A DNA stretch of 64,000 bases, from NCBI RefSeq assembly GCF_024347575.1, contig NZ_AP025503.1:2976001-3040000 (forward strand). The letters run 5' to 3'. The notes under the pieces are model-generated. The model searched no databases and was not told where the DNA came from. It saw nothing but the letters and a program-made list of their open reading frames with translations. Position numbers and translations under genes: made by a program. Below are positions 52,524 to 62,381 of this stretch, piece by piece. Each line of letters starts with the position of its first letter. The stretch's first letter is position 1. The stretch is from Vibrio pelagius (lineage in GTDB: Bacteria; Pseudomonadota; Gammaproteobacteria; Enterobacterales; Vibrionaceae).

Positions 52524-53144
52524 TTACATCCAATCTGTGTTGCGAATAATACCAACCGCTAAACCTTCAATGGCTAAGTGCTGGGTTTCTAAATCCACTT
52601 GGATTGGAGAAAACTCTGAGTTTTCAGCATGTAGCAGTACTGTTGAGCCTTTACGCTCCAAACGCTTAACCGTTACATCATCGTCGACACGAGCAACCAC
52701 AACCTGGCCATCGCGTACGTCTTGCGTTTTATGCACAGCCAGTAGATCACCATCCATGATACCGATGTCTTTCATACTTTCGCCATTCACGCGCAATAAG
52801 AAGTCTGCTTGTGGCTTAAACATACCAGGATCAACTTGGTAATGTGTTTCTACATGCTCTTGAGCAAGGATAGGCTCACCCGCCGCCACTTGACCGATCA
52901 AAGGCAGACCTTCTTCGTCGTTGGCAGCGTCATCAAGCAAGATGCGAATACCACGAGACGCACCCGGAATGATCTCAATAGCCTCTTTTCGAGCTAGAGC
53001 TTTTAAATGTTCCTCTGCTGCATTAGCAGAGCGAAAGCCTAATTCACGCGCAATTTCAGCACGTGTCGGTGGCATACCGGACTCTTCGATCTTGTTCTTT
53101 ATCAGGTCGAAGACTTGTTGTTGGCGGGGCGTTAACGGCTTCAT
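52524..53144 (-). CDS. lexA: LexA repressor
   Basis: SOS master repressor, 206 aa. Winged-helix domain [20 protein letters not shown] with [20 protein letters not shown]; cleavage site Ala-Gly in [10 protein letters not shown] (about residue 87); catalytic Ser in [12 protein letters not shown] and Lys in DDVTVKRLE. RecA-stimulated self-cleavage derepresses SOS genes. Two SOS boxes lie directly upstream (autoregulation). Confidence 0.97.
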   Translation of the reverse strand: MKPLTPRQQQVFDLIKNKIEESGMPPTRAEIARELGFRSANAAEEHLKALARKEAIEIIPGASRGIRILLDDAANDEEGLPLIGQVAAGEPILAQEHVETHYQVDPGMFKPQADFLLRVNGESMKDIGIMDGDLLAVHKTQDVRDGQVVVARVDDDVTVKRLERKGSTVLLHAENSEFSPIQVDLETQHLAIEGLAVGIIRNTDWM

Positions 53145-53151
53145 GAGTCAC

Positions 53152-53167
53152 CTGTCTTTTTATACAG
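53152..53167 (-). promoter_or_regulatory. SOS box 2 (LexA operator)
   Basis: CTG-TATAAAAAGA-CAG on the minus strand, 8 bp before the lexA ATG. Confidence 0.85.
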
Positions 53168-53171
53168 TTGA

Positions 53172-53187
53172 CTGTGAGTATATCCAG
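53172..53187 (-). promoter_or_regulatory. SOS box 1 (LexA operator)
   Basis: CTG-GATATACTCA-CAG on the minus strand, 4 bp from the other box. Tandem boxes are typical of lexA. The remaining 53188-53516 region up to plsB is AT-rich with no gene; it should hold the plsB promoter. Confidence 0.85.
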
Positions 53188-53516
53188 TAACTGAACAAAA
53201 GCAAAGCAATTGGTTGTTTTTAGTTCATTTTTAAACAATGAGCTCATTTTTATGACTTTATAAACAGTCAACTAAGTTATTGTTTTAAGCAATGGCTTTA
53301 AAAATTAGTGACGATTAAACCTATACTCAATCAGTCGATGAATGATTTTCCGCAAACTTAACGTCATTATGACTAATTCCATTAAAAGGTTAGACCAGTT
53401 TCTGGTATTCTTGCATCGATTAAATTTACGCCTAAGCCTACCTCTATTTAAAACCACCCATGAAACATAGAGATATGCTTGAGCATGACAAAAAACTACT
53501 GAGGCAGTGAACCTAT

Positions 53517-55940
53517 ATGTCTTCTGGACAATCTTTTTCACGTTCAATGATGAAGCTTCCTTTATCGGTATTGGTAAAAGGCACATCCATTCCTTCAAAC
53601 CCTATTGAAGATTTGAACATAGATTTAGGCAAACCAATTGTATATGCGTTGCCTTTCCGATCGAGTGTCGATCTCCTAACTCTACAAAAACATGCATTAG
53701 AGCTTGGACTTCCTGATCCACTGAGCCCACTTGAGATTAACGGTAAATCACTGCAACGCTACGTATTTATCGCGTCGCGCAAAACCCTAGTACAAGATGA
53801 TGATCACATACCTAGTTCCTCGATCGCAGTATTCACTGAGCTGCTTCAGCTTCATGAGTCTGACTCAGAGCTAGACGTTCAGGTTATCCCAGCGACCGTA
53901 TTGTGGGGCCGCAAACCGGGGAAAGAGAATACCCAAAAACCTTATCTGCAAGCGATGAATGGATTAGAAAAGTCAAAAGCGGTTCTCTTAGCTGGCCGCG
54001 ACTGTTTAGTTCGTTTCAGCCCAGTGGTATCACTACGCTACATGGCAAACTCTCACGGTACTGACAGCACCATTGCGCACAAACTAGCGCGCGTAGCTCG
54101 TATCCATTTCTCTCGCCAAAAACTCGCGGCGTCTGGTCCTAACCTTCCAAGTCGCCAAGCGCTATTCAACCGCCTACTAAAATCAGAAGCGATCAAAAAA
54201 GCGATTGAGGATGAAGCAAAGTCAAAGAACATCTCGATCGAGAAAGCGAGCAAAGAAGCACAAAACATCATGGATGAGATTGCGGCTGATTTCTCTTACT
54301 CTCTGATCAAACGCGGTGAGAAAATCCTAGGCTGGCTATGGAATAAACTTTACCAAGGCCTGCACATTCACAATGCGTCTACGGTTCGTAAGCTGGCTCA
54401 AGACGGCCACGAAATTGTTTATGTACCCTGTCACCGTAGCCACATGGACTACCTACTACTCTCTTATGTGCTTTACCACGAGGGTATGGTTCCTCCACAC
54501 ATCGCAGCGGGCATCAACCTCAACTTCTTCCCAGCTGGTCCTATTTTCCGTCACGGTGGGGCGTTCTTTATTCGCCGTAGCTTTAAAGGCAACAAGCTGT
54601 ATTCAACGATTTTCCGTGAGTACCTAGCTGAGCTATTTGCGAAGGGTTACTCAGTTGAGTACTTCAGTGAGGGGGGGCGCTCTCGAACGGGTCGTCTACT
54701 GCAAGCAAAAACCGGCATGTTGGCTATGACGATTCAGGCAATGCTGCGTGGCATGAATCGTCCTGTTACTCTAGTGCCTGTTTACATTGGTTACGAACAT
54801 GTAATGGAAGTGGCGACTTACGCGAAAGAGCTGCGTGGTAAGCGTAAAGAGAAAGAGAATGCAGGCTTAGTAATTCGTACCATTCGTAAACTACGCAACT
54901 TTGGTAAAGGCTACGTTAACTTCGGTGAACCCATTCAGTTGAACCAATACCTGAATGAACATTCTCCAGAGTGGACCAAAGACATCGATCCTATTGGCAC
55001 GAGCAAGCCACAATGGATGACACCGGTTGTGAACGATCTGGCCACTAAGATGATGACACACATTAATGATGCAGCAGCAACCAATGCTCTGACTTTGTGT
55101 GCAACCGCTCTGCTGGCGTCACGTCAACGTGCATTGTCTCGTGATTCACTGGTTTCACAGATTGATTGCTACCTGTCGCTACTGAAGAATGTGCCTTACT
55201 CTGACACATTCACAGTACCAAAAGACAGCGCAGAAGATTTGGTCAAACACGCTGAATCTCTGAATAAGTTCTTGATCGAATCAGACACTATGGGCGACAT
55301 CATTTCGCTCGACCGTCACCAGTCGATCTTGATGACTTACTACCGCAACAACATCATCCATCTATTTGCGCTGCCATCATTGGTCGCTCAGATGCTAATT
55401 CGTCAACGAGAGTTATCGATTACAGATATTCAAAACAATGTGGCGATCATCTATCCGTTCCTGAAGAAAGAGCTATTCCTTAGCTATCCAGAAGATAAGC
55501 TAAATGAAGTTGTCGCCAACATTATCTCTGAATTGGAACGCCAAGGTATGATCAGGACCAAAGACAACGAAGTCACGATCAACCAATCGAACAGCCAACC
55601 GTTGATGCTACTAGGACGAACTATCTCTGAAACACTGCAACGCTACTCTATTGCATTGAACCTGCTGGCGGAGAATCCAGACCTCGATAAGGCAGAACTT
55701 GAGCAGAAGAGTCAAGATATCGCACAGCGCCTAGGTCGTCTGCACGGCATCAATGCTCCAGAGTTTTTCGACAAGGGTGTATTCGCGTCAATGTTCGCAA
55801 CGCTGAAACAGCAAGCGTACTTAGATAGAGATGGGGACTGCGATCTAGAAAAGACCACGGTTTTCGCTAAGTTGCTTTACTCGATGCTTTACCCTGAGGT
55901 CCGCTTGACGATCGAAGAGAGTATTCATCAAGCAGAATAA
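53517..55940 (+). CDS. plsB: Glycerol-3-phosphate acyltransferase
   Basis: First step of phospholipid synthesis at the inner membrane: acylates sn-glycerol-3-phosphate at position 1. 807 aa, same as E. coli (806). The four acyltransferase blocks are present: [17 protein letters not shown] (HX4D), [32 protein letters not shown] and [14 protein letters not shown] (about residues 303-430). It diverges from lexA, as in E. coli. Confidence 0.97.
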   Translation: MSSGQSFSRSMMKLPLSVLVKGTSIPSNPIEDLNIDLGKPIVYALPFRSSVDLLTLQKHALELGLPDPLSPLEINGKSLQRYVFIASRKTLVQDDDHIPSSSIAVFTELLQLHESDSELDVQVIPATVLWGRKPGKENTQKPYLQAMNGLEKSKAVLLAGRDCLVRFSPVVSLRYMANSHGTDSTIAHKLARVARIHFSRQKLAASGPNLPSRQALFNRLLKSEAIKKAIEDEAKSKNISIEKASKEAQNIMDEIAADFSYSLIKRGEKILGWLWNKLYQGLHIHNASTVRKLAQDGHEIVYVPCHRSHMDYLLLSYVLYHEGMVPPHIAAGINLNFFPAGPIFRHGGAFFIRRSFKGNKLYSTIFREYLAELFAKGYSVEYFSEGGRSRTGRLLQAKTGMLAMTIQAMLRGMNRPVTLVPVYIGYEHVMEVATYAKELRGKRKEKENAGLVIRTIRKLRNFGKGYVNFGEPIQLNQYLNEHSPEWTKDIDPIGTSKPQWMTPVVNDLATKMMTHINDAAATNALTLCATALLASRQRALSRDSLVSQIDCYLSLLKNVPYSDTFTVPKDSAEDLVKHAESLNKFLIESDTMGDIISLDRHQSILMTYYRNNIIHLFALPSLVAQMLIRQRELSITDIQNNVAIIYPFLKKELFLSYPEDKLNEVVANIISELERQGMIRTKDNEVTINQSNSQPLMLLGRTISETLQRYSIALNLLAENPDLDKAELEQKSQDIAQRLGRLHGINAPEFFDKGVFASMFATLKQQAYLDRDGDCDLEKTTVFAKLLYSMLYPEVRLTIEESIHQAE

Positions 55941-55963
55941 TTCGATCAAAAGCTTAAAAACAG

Positions 55964-55991
55964 AAAAGGCACTCATTGAGTGCCTTTTTTA
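55964..55991 (+). terminator. plsB / ubiA terminator (bidirectional)
   Basis: AAAAGGCACTCA-T-TGAGTGCCTTTTTT between two convergent genes. Confidence 0.85.
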
Positions 55992-56004
55992 CAAGTGGTG
56001 TTTT

Positions 56005-56859
56005 TTACCAGAATGCGATAAGTAAACCTGCGGTCACTGCCATTCCAACATAGTTATTATTTAAGAAGGCTTGGAAGCATAAGTCTCGATCACGGTGACG
56101 AATCAGATGCTGCTGGTACACAAACAGTCCACCGGCAACCAACAAACTCCAATAAAAACTCCCACCTAGTTGATAGTGCATACCAAGCGCAATCAACATT
56201 GCTAAAGTCATCAACTGCAACACACCAATCACTAACTTGTCTTGGCGGCCAAACAGAATCGCCGTCGATTTAATACCAATCTTAAGGTCATCGTCTCGAT
56301 CAACCATCGCATATTGAGTGTCATAAGCGATGGTCCATAGTGCGTTGATGGCAAACACAAACCACACAACGCTCGGTAGTTCATTGGTTTGTGCAGCCCA
56401 CGCCATAGGGATCGCCCAACTGAAGGCCAGACCCAAAAAGAGTTGAGGTAGATGAGTAAAGCGTTTCATGAAAGGATAGATAAACGCCAAGCCAACGCCA
56501 ACAAACGACAGCTGAATTGTCAGCGTGTTCATGGTTAACACTAGTAGAAAAGAGACAATGGCTAGCACCAAAAACAACACTACCGCTTCTTTACTCGATA
56601 CGGCACCGGAGGGTAAAGGTCGCTGCTTAGTGCGCTTTACATGACCATCAACCTTGCGATCGGCAAAATCGTTGATCACACACCCCGCCGAGCGCATTAA
56701 CACGACACCCAACACGAACACCACGAAGACCGACAGATCCGGTAGACCATTGGCGGCAATCACTAGCGCCCATAAGGTTGGCCACAACAATAATAAGGTT
56801 CCAATCGGGCGGTCCATTCGCGTTAACTGCCAATAGGCTTTCGCTTTCGTGGCCAGCAT
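56005..56859 (-). CDS. ubiA: 4-hydroxybenzoate octaprenyltransferase
   Basis: 284 aa, about eight membrane helices. It prenylates 4-hydroxybenzoate in ubiquinone synthesis. The two aspartate-rich motifs are [20 protein letters not shown] (about residues 64-83) and [20 protein letters not shown] (about 183-202). It starts directly at the ubiC stop with no gap, so coupling is likely. Confidence 0.96.
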   Translation of the reverse strand: MLATKAKAYWQLTRMDRPIGTLLLLWPTLWALVIAANGLPDLSVFVVFVLGVVLMRSAGCVINDFADRKVDGHVKRTKQRPLPSGAVSSKEAVVLFLVLAIVSFLLVLTMNTLTIQLSFVGVGLAFIYPFMKRFTHLPQLFLGLAFSWAIPMAWAAQTNELPSVVWFVFAINALWTIAYDTQYAMVDRDDDLKIGIKSTAILFGRQDKLVIGVLQLMTLAMLIALGMHYQLGGSFYWSLLVAGGLFVYQQHLIRHRDRDLCFQAFLNNNYVGMAVTAGLLIAFW

Positions 56860-57399
56860 TTACACACTCTCCTTAGAGTAAATGGGTGAAGTTGGTAAAA
56901 AAAGTTCCGCCACTAACATGGGCTTATGATTCATCCATAAACGCGATCGGCGAGCAAGCAAACGCTCTTCACCGACCACAACCCAACCGACTTTCAGCGC
57001 ATCACGCTTAACATTTTCTGCGCTAAACACCGTCAGTCCGAGCGGGACATTGCCTTGCTGAGACAGATCTGAGTGTTGGTCATCTAGTGTAAGACGCGGG
57101 ATTAAGGTACGGCCAAGTACCCAAGGCTCACCATCCCCCTCCAAGATAACCTTACGAAGTAAACAATCTGATGATGAAAGCAAAGTCTCTTCGTCGTGCT
57201 GTAGTGTTGAGCGCTCCACGACTTGATTATGAAGTAACTCGACCGATAAGTGTTCACAACACTTACCCAAACGACGAGATAACGAACCTTGCTCCATTAA
57301 CCACCCTTTGATGGTTTGATTCGGAAAATCAAATTTTTCTGTATTTTGCCAATCTACATTCATTAACGAATTAAGATACAGCGATATTGGCTGATTCAT
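56860..57399 (-). CDS. ubiC: Chorismate pyruvate-lyase
   Basis: About 179 aa. It turns chorismate into 4-hydroxybenzoate and pyruvate, feeding ubiA next door. Conserved features: LLRKVILEGDGEPWVLGRTL (about residues 82-101), a GLWGRRS-like LLARRSRLW, and the C-terminal LVAELFLPTSPIY. An ATG at 57399 (MNQPISLYL) is preferred; a TTG at 57411 would add four residues. Confidence 0.9.
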   Translation of the reverse strand: MNQPISLYLNSLMNVDWQNTEKFDFPNQTIKGWLMEQGSLSRRLGKCCEHLSVELLHNQVVERSTLQHDEETLLSSSDCLLRKVILEGDGEPWVLGRTLIPRLTLDDQHSDLSQQGNVPLGLTVFSAENVKRDALKVGWVVVGEERLLARRSRLWMNHKPMLVAELFLPTSPIYSKESV

Positions 57400-57560
57400 A
57401 CTGGTATTCAATAGGTGACTTTACACGTACAATAAAGCATCAACTTACGAGCTGTTTTAACCGCAAGCTGTGTTATAAACGTATTTAGATTTAGACCGCT
57501 CATTGTAACAAGACAAACGCGTTTCGAATATCGCGATTAAACTAAAGAAAAGTCACAAAT

Positions 57561-57968
57561 ATGCACAAACGTTATGTAGCCCAAATATTTCTAGCGATCT
57601 CTCTACTTTTTTCTTTGCCTTCATTGGCGGAAGAGGAGTCAGCGCCCAAATTGGCATACTTTACGCTAGAACCTGATCTCACCACCAACTTCTATACCAA
57701 GGGCAAAAAACTGGGATACATTCAAGTGCGCATCGACATTATGGTTGCTAACTCAACTGACCTCCCAGCGATTGAGCTACACCAACCTCTTATTCGCGAT
57801 GCTGTGATTGAGCTGCTTGGTAAACAGAATGAAGAGACCATTAAGTCTCTTTCTGGTCGTGAAGACTTACGTAAAACCCTAGTTGACCGACTTAATGAGA
57901 TCCTATTACCTGAAACAGGCAAAACCATCATTGCCGACCTCTTATTTACTAAATACCTATACCAATAA
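57561..57968 (+). CDS. FliL-family secreted/periplasmic protein
   Basis: 135 aa. A cleavable-looking signal peptide (MHKRYVAQIFLAISLLFSLP, cleavage probably after SLA) precedes a FliL-like domain: PDLTTNF near residue 39, then DIMVANSTDLPAIELHQPLI and RDAVIELLGKQNEETI, with RE.LR..L...LN at the end. Classical FliL is an inner-membrane stator partner; this one sits alone beside ubiC, far from flagellar genes in this window. Probably a paralogue; role unknown. Confidence 0.8.
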   Translation: MHKRYVAQIFLAISLLFSLPSLAEEESAPKLAYFTLEPDLTTNFYTKGKKLGYIQVRIDIMVANSTDLPAIELHQPLIRDAVIELLGKQNEETIKSLSGREDLRKTLVDRLNEILLPETGKTIIADLLFTKYLYQ

Positions 57969-57985
57969 AGAAATAACACAATAAA

Positions 57986-58014
57986 GAAAAGCGGCTCCAT
58001 CGAGCCGCTTTTTC
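57986..58014 (+). terminator. FliL-like gene terminator
   Basis: AAAAGCGGCTC-CATC-GAGCCGCTTTTT, 18 bp after the stop; convergent with glpG. Confidence 0.85.
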
Positions 58015-58045
58015 GTATTTACAAAGAAGCTCACCACACATATTG

Positions 58046-58882
58046 CTATATGGCATGCTTTGATTTTATCGAATCAATCCAACCGATACCGACACCTGCA
58101 ATCAAACCCGCAAGGTGTGCGGTGTTAGCAATCGCCATAAAAGGCTGCATGTATCCAAGCACTAACCAAATCAGCATGAAGCCAACTATCTGCCTTGGTA
58201 TGGTTAGACCTAATTGAGGGGCTTTAGTACTCACGACCCACAAATAACCCACTAGTGCGTACACTACTCCAGATAACCCGCCAAAGTTCGCACCTTCAAC
58301 CCAATACTGCCCCGCTCCGGATAATGCTGATGAGATAGCGAAAATCTGCAGTAACTTAAAGCCACCTAATTTCTTCTCGATATCACCGCCGAACTGCCAC
58401 CACCATAGAATATTGAAGGCGATATGCATAACGGAGAAGTGGAGAACAGCATGGCTCAGCCAGCGCCACAATTGCCACTGTTGGCCATCCAAAGCAGGAA
58501 AATGCAGCTTCTGAAAGATCTGCTGATTGAAGCCAAGCTGCTGCAGCGCAAAAATCACCACACACAACAGCATAATGCTAAGCGTGATCGGGCCAGCTTT
58601 AGACTGAATCATGCTTAGAAAACTCGGAGTATGGTAGTGAAATTGACTTTTACGCGTTTCAGCTACATCCCAGGAAGCAGCTTGATAGCGTTTATGGGTC
58701 GGCTCAGATAAAAAGCGGGTGAGCTCAGCTTCTGTCTCTACTTGATGTTGAGCATCAATCAGCCACAAAGCGACACGCCCTTCCCCTTCTGGAGACATCT
58801 GAATCGTGATATGACGCGACGCCATATAATCAATGAAGGCCTGCGCAACACGCGCATTGTTCAATACCATCAATCTTACCAT
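58046..58882 (-). CDS. glpG: Rhomboid intramembrane serine protease GlpG
   Basis: 278 aa. N-terminal cytosolic domain (about residues 1-85) and six membrane helices. Catalytic Ser in GGLSGVVYALVGYLW (about residue 205) and His in ANTAHLAGLIAGVGIGW (about 258); HFSVMHIAFNILWWWQFGG is the conserved second-helix motif. Downstream partner of glpE (36-bp gap). Confidence 0.95.
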   Translation of the reverse strand: MVRLMVLNNARVAQAFIDYMASRHITIQMSPEGEGRVALWLIDAQHQVETEAELTRFLSEPTHKRYQAASWDVAETRKSQFHYHTPSFLSMIQSKAGPITLSIMLLCVVIFALQQLGFNQQIFQKLHFPALDGQQWQLWRWLSHAVLHFSVMHIAFNILWWWQFGGDIEKKLGGFKLLQIFAISSALSGAGQYWVEGANFGGLSGVVYALVGYLWVVSTKAPQLGLTIPRQIVGFMLIWLVLGYMQPFMAIANTAHLAGLIAGVGIGWIDSIKSKHAI

Positions 58883-58918
58883 TAGAGTTTCCTGCTTAAA
58901 TTTGTTTATGGAAGCAAA

Positions 58919-59239
58919 CTAGCCTGTTACCACAGGGAGCTGGGCACGATGCCAAGCTTCAAAGCCTCCATCAACACTGTATACGTCTTCAAAGCCCTGG
59001 TTGACTAGATACTGCGCCGCACCTTGACTGCTAATGCCGTGATAACACATCACAAGGATAGGCTGTTCGAATTCTACTTCATCCATAAACGCGACCATGG
59101 TGTCATTCGTCAAATGATACGCACTTTCTGGGTGTGCAACGGCAAATGATTGTGGATCGCGAATATCTACTAGGCGTGCATCGCTCTGCTCAATGAGGGC
59201 TTGAGCACCTTGCACATCAATATGTTTAAACTGGTCCAT
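58919..59239 (-). CDS. glpE: Thiosulfate sulfurtransferase GlpE (rhodanese)
   Basis: 106-aa single-domain rhodanese. Active-site loop [12 protein letters not shown] with the persulfide cysteine near residue 65; [14 protein letters not shown] is the conserved N-terminal motif. Cytosolic. Operon glpE-glpG. The glpD/glpR neighbours of E. coli are absent here. Confidence 0.94.
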   Translation of the reverse strand: MDQFKHIDVQGAQALIEQSDARLVDIRDPQSFAVAHPESAYHLTNDTMVAFMDEVEFEQPILVMCYHGISSQGAAQYLVNQGFEDVYSVDGGFEAWHRAQLPVVTG

Positions 59240-59636
59240 GACTTTCTCTTGTACTGATTTACTTTGGTGCCATTGTAACCTATCCCAAGGCCAACATTTA
59301 CACCAACTTAATAAGGTTATCCACTAGCGATCACTTTTACACCATATGTGGATAAATCTGTGAATTGCGTGAATAAAGTGTTTTATGAAAAATAGATCCA
59401 CAATATGTAGTGATGATCCTGATCTATCTGTGGGTTAGTTTGAAAATATCCCCATCAGTAAAACCGTCTGCAAGCCTTACTACACCCTGCTTTTTGACAA
59501 CTGACGAAGAAACTCCTCACAGAGTTATCCACAATATAAGGTTGAAAGTTTCGATCGCAAATACGCCAAAATGCGATCCAAATAAAAAGGCCGAGATCTC
59601 TCGATCTCGGCCTTTTCAAAAAAATTGTGTGTGAGC
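59240..59636. other. Intergenic region with DnaA boxes and GATC cluster
   Basis: 397 bp without a gene. Two perfect DnaA boxes, TGTGGATAA (59347-59355) and TTATCCACA (59525-59533), one at 8/9 (TTATCCACT, 59317-59325) and two at 7/9 (59394-59402, 59429-59437). Eight GATC sites between 59329 and 59606. It would also contain the glpE promoter and the rpoH terminator. Confidence 0.7.
59586..59617 (-). terminator. rpoH terminator
   Basis: AAAAGGCCGAGATC-GAGA-GATCTCGGCCTTTTTATT on the minus strand, 20 bp after the rpoH stop. Confidence 0.88.
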
Positions 59637-60494
59637 TTAGAAGTCGCCGACTGCTTGTTTTAGCTTCTTCATTGCATTCTTCTCTAGCTGACGAACGCGT
59701 TCTGCTGAGATGTTATAAGTTTCAGCAAGATCTTGTAGCGTAGCCTTGTCGTCATCTAACCAGCGAGAACGAACAATGTGTTGGCTGCGGTCATCTAGGC
59801 TTGCTAGTGCATGACCAAGACGATTGTTGGTATGCGTTTCCCAGTTTGCCGCTTCAACCGTTTCTGCTACGTCTGACGCTTTGTCTTCTAGATAGTACAC
59901 TGGTGCTGTGTAAGCCGAACCACCGTCATCATCGTCCATAGGTGCTTCAAAGGTCGCATCTTGTGCTGCAAGACGAGATTCCATTTCACGAACCTCTGAA
60001 GGCTCTACACCTAACTCGCGAGCAACGGTTTCTACTTCACCGTTATTGAACCAACCTAGACGTTTCTTCGACTTGCGCAGATTGAAGAACAGCTTACGCT
60101 GCGCTTTGGTTGTTGCAATCTTAACGATACGCCAGTTACGAAGTACGTACTCATGGATTTCAGCTTTAATCCAGTGAACAGCGAAAGATACCAGTCTTAC
60201 CCCAACTTCAGGGTTGAAGCGCTTAACCGCCTTCATTAGACCAATATTACCCTCTTGAACAAGGTCAGCCATAGGCAGGCCGTAACCAGAGTAACCTCTC
60301 GCTACATGAACCACGAATCGTAGGTGTGAAAGGATCAAGCCTTTCGCAGCTTCGATCTCACCTTTGTAATGCAATCGCTCTGCAAGTTCACGCTCCTCTT
60401 CAGCAGTTAGCATTGGGTAGCTGTTTGCTGAGCGGATATAGCTGTCTAGGCTATCTTGTGTGACTAAAGCCATTTGATACGCTTGGTTTGCCAT
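59637..60494 (-). CDS. rpoH: RNA polymerase sigma-32 factor
   Basis: Heat-shock sigma factor, 285 aa from the ATG at 60494 ([20 protein letters not shown]); GAGGA lies 5-6 bases upstream, and the longer frame begins at a TTG. Region 2 [20 protein letters not shown], the RpoH box [18 protein letters not shown] (about 129-146) and the region 4 helix-turn-helix [20 protein letters not shown] are all present. Probably transcribed from its own promoters in the 177-bp gap after ftsX. Confidence 0.97.
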   Translation of the reverse strand: MANQAYQMALVTQDSLDSYIRSANSYPMLTAEEERELAERLHYKGEIEAAKGLILSHLRFVVHVARGYSGYGLPMADLVQEGNIGLMKAVKRFNPEVGVRLVSFAVHWIKAEIHEYVLRNWRIVKIATTKAQRKLFFNLRKSKKRLGWFNNGEVETVARELGVEPSEVREMESRLAAQDATFEAPMDDDDGGSAYTAPVYYLEDKASDVAETVEAANWETHTNNRLGHALASLDDRSQHIVRSRWLDDDKATLQDLAETYNISAERVRQLEKNAMKKLKQAVGDF

Positions 60495-60549
60495 TCGGTT
60501 CCTCATCAATCTCTGATCTGGAGTAGTCTTTCTATTAGAACCCGCTAAT

Positions 60550-60577
60550 CTTGAACCTAAAATGAACAGGTTTCAAG
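60550..60577 (-). promoter_or_regulatory. Inverted repeat in the rpoH upstream region
   Basis: CTTGAAACCT and AGGTTCAAG face each other across 9 nt (one bulged base), about 55 bp before the rpoH start. Operator or 5'-UTR stem; not assignable. Confidence 0.35.
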
Positions 60578-60671
60578 AAGGGGGAAGTAATTATGCATAA
60601 TCAATTCGTCTATACAAGGCGAAAACTGACTAGCATGTGTCTATTTCTCGTCTAAATATGACTCAATTCAC

Positions 60672-61640
60672 CTAAACAGGTTCAATTTCTTTTAGGTGTC
60701 TTTGGGCAGAAAGTTTTGCTGCCACACTACCAAGTAAGGTTCCAACAATCAAAAGCAGCAATGATTCATCCCAGCTTAAGCCAATTAAACGGAAATGACT
60801 GTCGTATAACTGAGCTAAGTCGTCCACTGCACTATTGAGTAAGACGGTAATCAATGCTGTCATGATCCATGCACTGATAGAGCCCAATACACCAAACCAC
60901 ATACCTGTATACAGATAAGGGCGTAGAATGAAACTATCGGTTGCCCCGATGAGCTTCATAGTTTGGATCTCTTCTTTGTGAGCAAGCACATTAAAGCGCA
61001 GGGTATTACCAATAATTAGAAATACCGCCCCTAGCATAAGGAAGGTTAATGTCACTACGATGACAGTAGCCAGTGCTTTAATCGCATCAAGTCTTGCCAA
61101 CCAATCTTCATCAAGGCGAACATCAGTCACCGAAGGTTGCTCTTTGACTTGCTCAGCCAGTGCTTTAATTTCCGTGTCAGTTCCAACGCTCGGTGTAATG
61201 ATCAATACACCTGGCAGTGAGTAATCATCAAGGATGGTCAATGCGTCATCAAAACCTGAATATTGACTGAGGTCGGCAAGGCCCTGTTGTGGCGAGATAT
61301 ATTCCACCAGCTCTACTTGTGGCCAACTCTCAATCTCATCCTTCATCACCATCACTCGCGGTTCAGGGATACCCTCTTCTATGTAAGCACTCACCTGAGA
61401 AGGGCTTGCCACATCTTGTGCAGCTTCACCCACGTTTTTACCCAGTAGGTATAAACACGCTGGCATCGCTAATGCCATAGAGATCACGGCTAAAGTGAGC
61501 AAGTTACCTAATGGACGCTGCCACAGTTCTGATAAAGAAGACTTCGCCTGCTTCCAATGAATCACTAAAAAGCCATCACTGGCGGCACGATTATTGGCGC
61601 GCTTTGGCTTCGCCTTTTTAAGACGTTTATTAACGGCCAT
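60672..61640 (-). CDS. ftsX: Cell division protein FtsX
   Basis: 322 aa. ABC-type permease partner of FtsE that activates septal amidases through its periplasmic loop. Basic N-terminal tail (KRLKKAKPKRANNRA), first membrane helix about 45-67, large periplasmic domain about 70-190, and three more helices. The first bases overlap the ftsE end by 11 bp. EIQTMKLIGATDSFILRPYL is the conserved FtsX coupling motif. Confidence 0.95.
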   Translation of the reverse strand: MAVNKRLKKAKPKRANNRAASDGFLVIHWKQAKSSLSELWQRPLGNLLTLAVISMALAMPACLYLLGKNVGEAAQDVASPSQVSAYIEEGIPEPRVMVMKDEIESWPQVELVEYISPQQGLADLSQYSGFDDALTILDDYSLPGVLIITPSVGTDTEIKALAEQVKEQPSVTDVRLDEDWLARLDAIKALATVIVVTLTFLMLGAVFLIIGNTLRFNVLAHKEEIQTMKLIGATDSFILRPYLYTGMWFGVLGSISAWIMTALITVLLNSAVDDLAQLYDSHFRLIGLSWDESLLLLIVGTLLGSVAAKLSAQRHLKEIEPV

Positions 61641-62304
61641 AGTCTTCTACCTCACTTAAGAAGCCCTGGTTTAACTCGAAATGACGATATTGTGGGCGAG
61701 TGTTTACTAACCCCACATCATGTGTAGCTAAAAGGATGGTCACGCCTGCTCGATTAAACTCTTCGAACAGCCTTAAAACTCGGTTCGATAATTCTGGGTC
61801 TAGGTTGCCGGTCGGCTCATCAGCCAAAAGTAAGGTTGGTCGATTCACCACAGCGCGAGCAATGCCCACACGTTGCTGCTCACCACCGGACAATTGACTC
61901 GGTAAACAACGCGCTTTATCTAAAAGGCCTGTTTTATCCAATGCAGCACCTACGCGTCGCTTGATTTCATTTTCAGAAATCGACTCGATACGCATTGGCA
62001 GTGCCACATTGTCGTAAATAGAGCGGTCCATTAACAAACGGTGGTCTTGAAAAACAATACCGATGTTACGGCGCAAGAAAGGAATATCTTTACTCGGTAT
62101 TCGAGTAATGTCGTGATCGTTAAACCAAACGCGCCCGTCGGTCGGGCGCTCAATAGCACAGATCAATTTCAGCAGTGTACTTTTGCCCGCACCGGAATGC
62201 CCACCCAAAAAAGCCATTTCACCTCGCTTAAGATGAAAATCCACTTTTTGTAATGCTTGGCGTCCACCTCGGTAGGCCTTGCTCACTTGCTGAAATTTGA
62301 TCAC
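61630..62304 (-). CDS. ftsE: Cell division ATP-binding protein FtsE
   Basis: 224 aa ABC ATPase. Walker A GGHSGAGKSTLLKL, signature LSGGEQQRVGIARA, Walker B LLLADEPTGNLD, switch His in LLATHDVGLV. It starts with GTG at 62304 with GAGGAA upstream. Overlaps ftsX; 77 bp downstream of ftsY in the ftsYEX cluster. Confidence 0.96.
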   Translation of the reverse strand: MIKFQQVSKAYRGGRQALQKVDFHLKRGEMAFLGGHSGAGKSTLLKLICAIERPTDGRVWFNDHDITRIPSKDIPFLRRNIGIVFQDHRLLMDRSIYDNVALPMRIESISENEIKRRVGAALDKTGLLDKARCLPSQLSGGEQQRVGIARAVVNRPTLLLADEPTGNLDPELSNRVLRLFEEFNRAGVTILLATHDVGLVNTRPQYRHFELNQGFLSEVEDYGR

Positions 62305-62381
62305 CGAAAATTCCTCTTACGATCACTCTTATCAAATTTAAAAAGGTAGCAGGTTAAACATAAACCAAATTGCTACCCCAA

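Noticed and set aside
59240..59636. The DnaA-box cluster as the chromosome 1 origin itself
   Set aside because: Flanking genes are glpE and rpoH rather than mnmG/mioC, and no clear set of AT-rich 13-mers is seen; kept only as a replication-control candidate.
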